DNA of 64,000 nt from Actinomyces glycerinitolerans (lineage in GTDB: Bacteria > Actinomycetota > Actinomycetes > Actinomycetales > Actinomycetaceae): positions 388,567-452,566 of the forward strand of contig NZ_FQTT01000010.1 in assembly GCF_900098745.1 (NCBI RefSeq). The letters are read 5' to 3'. A program made the position numbers and the translations under genes. Within the stretch, counting starts at the first letter, position 1. Each line of letters opens with the position of its first letter. Of this stretch, positions 58,900-64,000 are shown one piece after another. The notes below the pieces were generated by a model. The model worked only from the letters and a program-made list of their open reading frames with translations, was not told the origin of the DNA and ran no database searches.

Positions 58900-60300
58900 T
58901 CAGACCGCCCGCCAGGTGGCCCGGGGATCCCGACGGCTCTCGCCCTCCCACACAACCAACTCGGCATCGCGAAGAGCGTTCAAATGGCGCAGCACGGTCG
59001 GCCTGGCCATGCCGACCAACTCAACCAGCTGCCCGGTACTCAGCGGACGTTGGGCCAAACGCAGCGCATCAAGAATCCTCATCGTATTCGGACCGATCTC
59101 ACGCGCGACCCGATCGGAAGGAGCCATAGTCGCCATAAGCGTCAGGCGTACCGCCTCCTGCCCCTGGACGTACTTCGGATCGGACAGCCCGGCCCGCCGC
59201 ATCTCAGCAAACATGCGCCGGATGCCCTCACCGAGTTCCTGCGTCACCCCCAGGTCGGCACACACCCGCGCGATGCGGGGATTACGCGCATTGCGGCTGA
59301 TCGAGGCCGGATCAGCGGGATTCACCAGCCCCGGGAACCTGCCCGGACTGGTGACCTCGATCCGGTTCGGAAAGATCTCAACCCGCACGTGGTCCCCACC
59401 AATGCTGTAGGACCGATGCACGACGGCGTTGACCAGACCCTCGAGCCAAACATCCTTAGGGATCGTGGATACACCCTCGAATCGCCCGGAGTCGGTAAGC
59501 GCGCGACGGCGCGGAGCCAGCGCCTCGATAGCCGCGGTCGCTCGGGCAATCTGTTCGGGTATCGCCCCCTCGCAGCGGATGTCGGCATCATCCTCAAGGT
59601 TGAGCGTGCGTCCGGCTCCCCGCTCGTTCTGCTGGTATTTCAAGACGCGGACGTGCGCGTTGGGAAACAGCATCTGGGGCCGGGACGCGAACAGTAGGTA
59701 TCCGGCAACGGAAACAGCGCCATCCCTCGTGAGCAGGTCGCGTGCTCGAAGAGCCAACTCGGGCGACGAAGAACCCAAAGTCCGCTGGTACTCAGAGAGC
59801 TGCGCACCGTCCAGATCCGCGACGGTAACGTCCCGTACCGGCGTGCCATCGAAGCTGGCAGCGCCACGATCCCACTCCAACTCCTGCCGCTGCGCGTACG
59901 TAAGCCTCCGGGACTCGTCCCCGATGCGCTGGTAGCAGTACCCCCGCTTCGTCTCATGCACGTGCTCGCCGGGCGGAACGTGGAAAACGAGAATGCGCCC
60001 CTCGCTCGAAAGCACCTCGGTCACTTCCACACGCACACACGGCGTCGTGAAATCAGCGGGAACCTGCCTGAGCGCGTTAGCGGCTCTGTCGTCCACGGGC
60101 ACCACTCGCCCGTCATGAAGACCGGCAACCACCACTCCGCCCTCGGCGTTGGCCATCGCAACTAGCGGGACCGCAAAGTCCAAGGGCCTGATCGTGCCAG
60201 ACTTACGCTCGAACCACTGGTCCTCGGGCAACGCCAGTAGGCGCGCAACCGTCTCATCAGGCGTCAGGTTCAATGCCTGATCGACCTCCGCGGGCAACAT
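58900..60300 (-). CDS. AlbA_2/Schlafen-type ATP-binding protein with winged-helix end
   Basis: 466 residues. AlbA_2 (Schlafen-related) domain with WFERKSG (Glu31, Lys33) and NAEGGVVVAGLHDG. A GHKL-ATPase segment reads LEGLVNAVVHRSYSIGGD and RIEVTSPGRFPG. A C-terminal winged helix has LSTGQLVELVGMARPTVLRHL. Such proteins are regulators or nucleic-acid processing enzymes and are frequent in defence islands. A 21-bp inverted repeat lies 7 bp ahead of the ATG, suggesting autoregulation. Flanked by direct repeats of the SWIM-gene end. Confidence 0.88.
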   Translation of the reverse strand: MLPAEVDQALNLTPDETVARLLALPEDQWFERKSGTIRPLDFAVPLVAMANAEGGVVVAGLHDGRVVPVDDRAANALRQVPADFTTPCVRVEVTEVLSSEGRILVFHVPPGEHVHETKRGYCYQRIGDESRRLTYAQRQELEWDRGAASFDGTPVRDVTVADLDGAQLSEYQRTLGSSSPELALRARDLLTRDGAVSVAGYLLFASRPQMLFPNAHVRVLKYQQNERGAGRTLNLEDDADIRCEGAIPEQIARATAAIEALAPRRRALTDSGRFEGVSTIPKDVWLEGLVNAVVHRSYSIGGDHVRVEIFPNRIEVTSPGRFPGLVNPADPASISRNARNPRIARVCADLGVTQELGEGIRRMFAEMRRAGLSDPKYVQGQEAVRLTLMATMAPSDRVAREIGPNTMRILDALRLAQRPLSTGQLVELVGMARPTVLRHLNALRDAELVVWEGESRRDPRATWRAV

Positions 60301-60306
60301 GCTGTT

Positions 60307-60327
60307 ACTCTAACATTATTAGAGTAG
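60307..60327. promoter_or_regulatory. Operator of the AlbA_2 gene
   Basis: TACTCTAA and TTAGAGTA flank CATTA: perfect 8-bp arms, 21 bp in all, ending 7 bp before the ATG. The A/T-rich centre gives a -10-like TAATAA on the minus strand, so binding would block transcription. Confidence 0.7.
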
Positions 60328-60497
60328 TTAAGAGCTCAAGGCCTCATTACCCATCCCGCTTTCGGCGGCATCGCGGTGTTTTGCCACGCCGGCCGGAGCC
60401 ACTCTTACGCGCTCTAACGCCGGGCGTGAGAGTACGTAATAGCAGTGACGCCCCCTCCGTAAAGGCAGTGCACGGAACACTCCGATCCGCCCCGTCC

Positions 60498-62291
60498 TCA
60501 CAGCCCGACCCGGTCGAGCTCCTCGCGGACGGTGGGGCGGCGCCGGTACTGCTCGCGCAGATCGGCGAGCCAAGCGCGGCAGCCCGCCACGCGGCTGCCC
60601 TCCGGAGCGGAGTCATAGGGCTGCGTCACCCCGCCGCCTGCCACGCCGTCGGCGGCCGCAGCCAGCGCCATCATGTGGGTGGCGAGCGCCGCCGCCTCGC
60701 GGGCTGCCTTCCGCCCGACCGGAATGAGCGTCTCCTCGATGGCCTGGCGGTACAGGGCGACGGCGTCGTCCGGGCGCGGCTGCGGGCTGACGTCGGCAAG
60801 TTGCCGCCAGGCGTAGCCGACGCCCCAGCGGTCGGCGGCGGCCCAGGCCCGCTCGACGTCACCCACATGCAGTGCCAGCTCGATCATCGGGTCGCCGCTG
60901 CGCCAGGACTGCTGCTCGGCCCAGGCCAGCGCCTCATCCCGCTCCGCATTCCCACGGCCCGTCCAGGCGCCGACCGTGGTGAGCACGTCGAGCATCTCCG
61001 GCGTGGGCGCGCGACGAAACAGGGCGCGAGCCATGTCCAGCGCGTCCTCGTCGCTCCCGTCCTCGCGGTACAGCTCGGCCGCGCGCAGCGGATCAATCCA
61101 GTACCCGCCACCTCGTCTGCGCCAGTAGTCCAGGTTGCTGGTGGACACACGCTTCTCGGCTACCGCCCGGTCCAGGTAGGCCATCGCCTCCCGACGACGA
61201 TCCGCCGCAAGCAGCCGCTCAACGATCGCCCCGTACTGGGCGTGCTCGCCCAGGCTCAGCAGCTGGACGGCGCGGTCGACGTCGCCGTCGTGATCGGCAA
61301 GCTCCAGCAGCATCTGCTTCAGCTCGAAGTCCGGGTCTTTCCCCTCGGCGTCGGCGGCCGCCTCCGCCTTGGCCGCCGCACGCCGGTAGACGTTCAGGCC
61401 CTTATTCCCCAGTGCCGGCAGGAACTCCGCCAGGGTGACCGAGGGCCAACCGGGCGAGTCCAGGCGGAACTTCGCCAGCCAGCGCCCGAGCTTGCCCGGC
61501 TCGGGCGGGCTTGCGCAGCAGGCGCGGGCGTAGAGCCTCACAGCGCGCTGGCAGACATCACCGACCACGCCACTGGAGTCGTCAATATTCCTCTCCATCT
61601 GCTTGCGCAGGCGGGTGGTGATGTGGAGCAGTGCGGGCGCCGCTGCCTTAGCGCCGTCGGCAGTATCTAGCAGGGGCTCTAGCTCGTTCAGGACGTCGCC
61701 CACGTCCTTGCCGTAGTCCATGGCGTCCCGGTAGCCGAGGAAGCGGCGCACTCCGGTGACAGACTTAGCCTGCGCCATCAGGTCCGCGGCAACCGCCTCC
61801 ACGTCCCCGCCTACCAGGGACGCCGTCGTGCTCAGCGAGCGGAACACCTCCGCATTGGAGTCGGCGAGATTCAGGATCAGCTCGCGCAGCTGGTCCGCAT
61901 CCAGGCCATTCAGATAGGCCTCGACGGCGGTGGCCGCCTCGTCCTCAGGGGCTGGTTCCTCCACCCCCACGGGCTCGGCCTGCACCAGGGCACCGGAACG
62001 CTCGGCCGCCTGCAGCACGGCCAGGCCGACGGCCACCAGGTGCTTACAGAAGGCGCCCGAGGCGTGGTGCGGGCAGTTGCAATCGCCCGCGACCCCGCCA
62101 TCCTCATCCTGCTGCCAGGTCAGCCGAACCGAATAGGGGAAGGTGCCGGAAACCGTGGCGGTAGCCTCGCCGTCGGCGATTCGGAGTTCGCCGACCGCGT
62201 CCACCAGGCCCTGGCCGCGCCCGTAGACGGCCCCGTCAGCGGCCGTGGCCAGGGCCGCCTCAGTAAGCGAGCCGAGTGATTCGATGCGCAT
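60498..62291 (-). CDS. SWIM zinc-finger protein
   Basis: 597 residues from the ATG at 62289-62291. The SWIM motif is DCNCPHHASGAFCKHLVAVGL with Cys71, Cys73, Cys82 and His84. The rest is helical, with TPR-like text such as DYWRRRGGGYWIDPLRAAEL and EDALDMARALFRRA. SWIM domains bind DNA or proteins; this long form is common in actinobacteria with unknown function. Its 3' end is repeated at 58788-58855. Confidence 0.88.
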   Translation of the reverse strand: MRIESLGSLTEAALATAADGAVYGRGQGLVDAVGELRIADGEATATVSGTFPYSVRLTWQQDEDGGVAGDCNCPHHASGAFCKHLVAVGLAVLQAAERSGALVQAEPVGVEEPAPEDEAATAVEAYLNGLDADQLRELILNLADSNAEVFRSLSTTASLVGGDVEAVAADLMAQAKSVTGVRRFLGYRDAMDYGKDVGDVLNELEPLLDTADGAKAAAPALLHITTRLRKQMERNIDDSSGVVGDVCQRAVRLYARACCASPPEPGKLGRWLAKFRLDSPGWPSVTLAEFLPALGNKGLNVYRRAAAKAEAAADAEGKDPDFELKQMLLELADHDGDVDRAVQLLSLGEHAQYGAIVERLLAADRRREAMAYLDRAVAEKRVSTSNLDYWRRRGGGYWIDPLRAAELYREDGSDEDALDMARALFRRAPTPEMLDVLTTVGAWTGRGNAERDEALAWAEQQSWRSGDPMIELALHVGDVERAWAAADRWGVGYAWRQLADVSPQPRPDDAVALYRQAIEETLIPVGRKAAREAAALATHMMALAAAADGVAGGGVTQPYDSAPEGSRVAGCRAWLADLREQYRRRPTVREELDRVGL

Positions 62292-62363
62292 ACGCCTATC
62301 GTGCCAAAGGCCGGTCAAGGTGCAACCGGGACTGCACCAGAGGTCGCCCAGCGAACCCAAATC

Positions 62364-62495
62364 TGTCCATCCGTGACCACTTTGGTCCAAGGTGAGCTCA
62401 GAAGCCGATCGGCAATGTCGAGCTTTCCCCATTCTGGCGCCACTTGCTCATCTAGCAACGCGTGGGCCGTCACTCAAAGTGGTCACCGATGGACA
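62364..62495. repeat. 132-bp element with 21-bp terminal inverted repeats
   Basis: 62364-62384 and 62475-62495 are inverted copies with one mismatch (TGTCCATC-C/G-GTGACCACTTTG). The ~90-bp interior has no coding potential. The arrangement resembles a miniature inverted-repeat element or a folded site. Confidence 0.75.
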
Positions 62496-62522
62496 TTGAA
62501 CTCTTCTCATCGGGTTCAGGAT

Positions 62523-62624
62523 GTGGACGCCGGCATCGGAATCAAGACACCCGTCAAGGGCACAAGCGTCGACACCACCGCCGCCCTGGTCATCCTCAAC
62601 CTGAACAACAGCCTCCCCTACTGA
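62523..62624 (+). pseudogene. C-terminal coding fragment of an unidentified gene
   Basis: Codons from GTG 62523 to TGA 62624 read VDAGIGIKTPVKGTSVDTTA then ALVILNLNNSLPY, with C or G at nearly every third position. Upstream of this point the same frame loses the bias. I infer the tail of a lost or displaced gene, family unknown. Confidence 0.35.
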
Positions 62625-63022
62625 GAAAGGCTCACCGACATCCGCGAGTGCGCCGATTGTCCAATAAGCGAGTGCGTCGCCAGCGGGGTACGGTCTTCAG
62701 CAGCCTGCGCCTGCAGCCGCGGACACGCGATTGCGGCAGCATTGCCGAACGGGGAGACCCCTGTCGTTGAAGACCGGCGGCAGCGTCTCCTCAAACCGAT
62801 GGAGGCGCTCTCGTTCACGCAGTCCCACGATCGCCGGGATCCCATCCCGGGATGGCGTGTCAGGCTACCTCGCTCACAAGTACAGCCCTGCGCCCGGCTA
62901 CGACTCGGTGACGCCGCCGAGGTCGCGGACGTACCGGCATCGCGCCCATGCCTTGCGGTCGCCGATCACGTATATGCCCCTAAGGCTCCGACTTGCACGC
63001 AACCGCTCCGACATCAACACCA

Positions 63023-63207
63023 AAAAGCGCATGATTCCGCGGTTTCACTGAAACAGCCTCGGCGGCAGAACACCTCCAGTGTGCAACGAGGCCCTCGTTG
63101 CACACTGGAGCGTCAACACCAAACTCCGCCCCGGCCACCACTTCCGCGTGATTTCAACGAAAAGACACGATCGGCCGACTTTGTCCTGACAGCTCCAGTG
63201 TGCAACC
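63023..63207. repeat. Dispersed intergenic hairpin element, copy 2
   Basis: About 185 bp, aligning with 5027-5209. The central hairpin is perfect here: 17 bp (63074-63090 with 63094-63110) around a 3-nt loop. The element ends in CTCCAGTGTGCAAC (63194-63207), the same word that opens the hairpin. Confidence 0.85.
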
Positions 63208-63211
63208 CGCA

Positions 63212-63262
63212 CCGGCTCCACCCGGGGCCGCCCCAGCCTGGAACCGGCTCCACTCGGGGCCC
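63212..63262. repeat. 19-bp direct repeat pair
   Basis: ACCGGCTCCAC-C/T-CGGGGCC occurs at 63212-63230 and 63244-63262, 32 bp apart, 95 bp ahead of the helicase start. Possibly a regulator site or chance duplication. Confidence 0.4.
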
Positions 63263-63356
63263 GTCCCGCTCTCCCCGCATCTCCGCCAAGCCAGTCTCAC
63301 CCCGCCCGACCACCCGGCTGACGGTTCCCGTCGTACCCCTGCGGCACACTTGCCCC

Positions 63357-64000
63357 ATGACCACCCAGCCGCACTCGCCCGCGCGCAACCTCACCGATCT
63401 GCTCGAAAGCATCGGCGCGCGCGACAGCCGGCTGATTCACCTACAGCGCACCCCGGCCCGCCCCGGTCGCCACGGCGAGTGGCCCGCCTGGGCGGACCCC
63501 GACCTGATCGCCGCCTACACCCGCCTGGGCGTAGACCGCCCCTGGACGCATCAGGTTGCCGCCGCCGAGTCCATTCATGCGGGCCGGCACACCGTGCTCG
63601 CCACCGGCACCGGCTCGGGCAAGTCTCTGGCCGCCTGGCTACCTGTCCTCTCGGAGGTCCTGGCCGCCCAACGCGCAGACACCGATGCCCGTATCTCCGC
63701 CTACGGGCGTCGTCCCACTGCCCTGTACCTGTCCCCGACCAAGGCACTGGCCGCCGACCAGTCCGCCGCCCTGGACCGCCTGATCACCGAGTTGGAGTCG
63801 GTTCAGCGCGAGGCGGGCGTCCCGGGCGGCTCACTGCGCACTGTGCACGCCGCCACCTGCGACGGCGACACGCCTCTGCCCGAGCGCGACTGGGCCCGCG
63901 CCCACGCCGACGTCATACTCACCAACCCCGACTTCCTGCACTTCTCGCTCCTGCCCGGCCACGAGCGCTGGAACCGCCTGCTGCGCTCGCTGCGCTACGT
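63357..64000 (+). CDS. DEAD/DEAH-box helicase, MrfA/YprA-like, cut by window edge
   Basis: 214 residues visible. RPWTHQVAAAESIHAGRHTV (Q motif) precedes Walker A ATGTGSGKS (82-90); then TALYLSPTKALAADQ (motif Ia) and ADVILTNPDFLH, the DEAD-equivalent region following. This order is that of the YprA/MrfA helicases (DUF1998 type), which unwind DNA with 3'-5' polarity and act in mitomycin-type lesion repair. The C-terminal zinc-binding part is beyond the window, so the family call is provisional. Confidence 0.87.
   Translation, partial: MTTQPHSPARNLTDLLESIGARDSRLIHLQRTPARPGRHGEWPAWADPDLIAAYTRLGVDRPWTHQVAAAESIHAGRHTVLATGTGSGKSLAAWLPVLSEVLAAQRADTDARISAYGRRPTALYLSPTKALAADQSAALDRLITELESVQREAGVPGGSLRTVHAATCDGDTPLPERDWARAHADVILTNPDFLHFSLLPGHERWNRLLRSLRY

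Larger units (their letters stand above)
62292..63356. other. 1.07-kb gap with repeats and a gene fragment
   Basis: Between divergent SWIM and helicase genes. It holds a 132-bp inverted-repeat element (62364-62495), a coding-looking C-terminal fragment (62523-62624), dispersed hairpin element copy 2 (63023-63207) and two 19-bp direct repeats (63212 and 63244). The rest shows no recognised gene. Confidence 0.65.

Noticed and set aside
1..64000. CRISPR array, complete insertion sequence, integrase gene, rRNA or intact tRNA
   Set aside because: None seen: no regularly spaced identical repeats with unique spacers, no transposase or integrase motif, no foldable tRNA. The six-heptamer elements are inverted in their second half and lack spacers, so they are not CRISPR.

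Overview
The window looks like a chromosome segment of a high-GC actinobacterium. It is most likely a member of the Actinomycetaceae (Actinomyces in the broad sense). Pointers are strong third-position GC in coding DNA, a GlnR-type orphan response regulator, a YgfZ-type folate-binding protein coupled to a nitrobindin-like protein, class III (anaerobic) ribonucleotide reductase with its activase, and apparently leaderless promoters. Species cannot be settled from the sequence alone.

Layout. 1-1478: the end of a 4'-phosphopantetheinyl transferase, D-aminoacyl-tRNA deacylase and a DUF2516 membrane protein. 1766-4821: a FucP-type MFS permease translationally coupled to a sugar-binding lipoprotein, facing a small ABM-domain protein; both units carry the same short operator-like motif. 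5364-13281: SRPBCC protein, MmpS-like lipoprotein, YgfZ/nitrobindin pair, unknown membrane protein, GlnR-type regulator, Bcr/CflA exporter and a TetR repressor. 13534-17167: a beta-glucoside unit (GH3 plus MFS) behind a TetR-type operator. 17271-19569: phosphodiester glycosidase and GT2-GtrA glycosyltransferase. 19772-26710: FtsX-type ABC exporter with a PadR repressor and palindromic operator, a NarL-type regulator with a sensor kinase that lacks its ATPase domain, and a CPBP protease. 26849-29694: NrdG and NrdD.

30109-35354 is a complete, visibly less GC-rich deoxyribose catabolic cluster: SorC/DeoR regulator, DeoC, FucP-type permease, DeoX-like DUF4432 protein and a RbsK/DeoK kinase. 35463-43664 is a carbohydrate locus: GntR, ABC importer, SIS-domain sugar isomerase/deaminase and a clan-A glycoside hydrolase on one strand, and a ROK kinase on the other. 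The two directions share one palindromic promoter/operator.

43947-60300 reads as a defence and genome-plasticity island. It holds a 565-residue protein of unknown function, an orphan HTH antitoxin-like gene, an AbiL-like RloA/RloB pair, a type I restriction-modification operon (hsdM-hsdS-hsdR) preceded by an ImmA/IrrE protease and a DUF4411 PIN protein, a truncated HigB toxin with intact antitoxin, and an AlbA_2/Schlafen-type ATPase. That last gene is bracketed by a direct repeat of the 3' end of the next gene (SWIM zinc finger). The window ends inside a MrfA/YprA-like DEAD-box helicase.

The most unusual content is non-coding. (i) Two copies, 27 kb apart, of a ~110-bp element made of three direct and three inverted CACGACC heptamers on a nearly invariant 20-20-14-20-20 bp spacing. 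(ii) A ~185-bp intergenic element (copies at 5027 and 63023, a diverged one at 6914) with an internal hairpin whose sequence changes while pairing is largely kept. (iii) Several further long hairpins and inverted-repeat elements. I found no match for these among element families I know.
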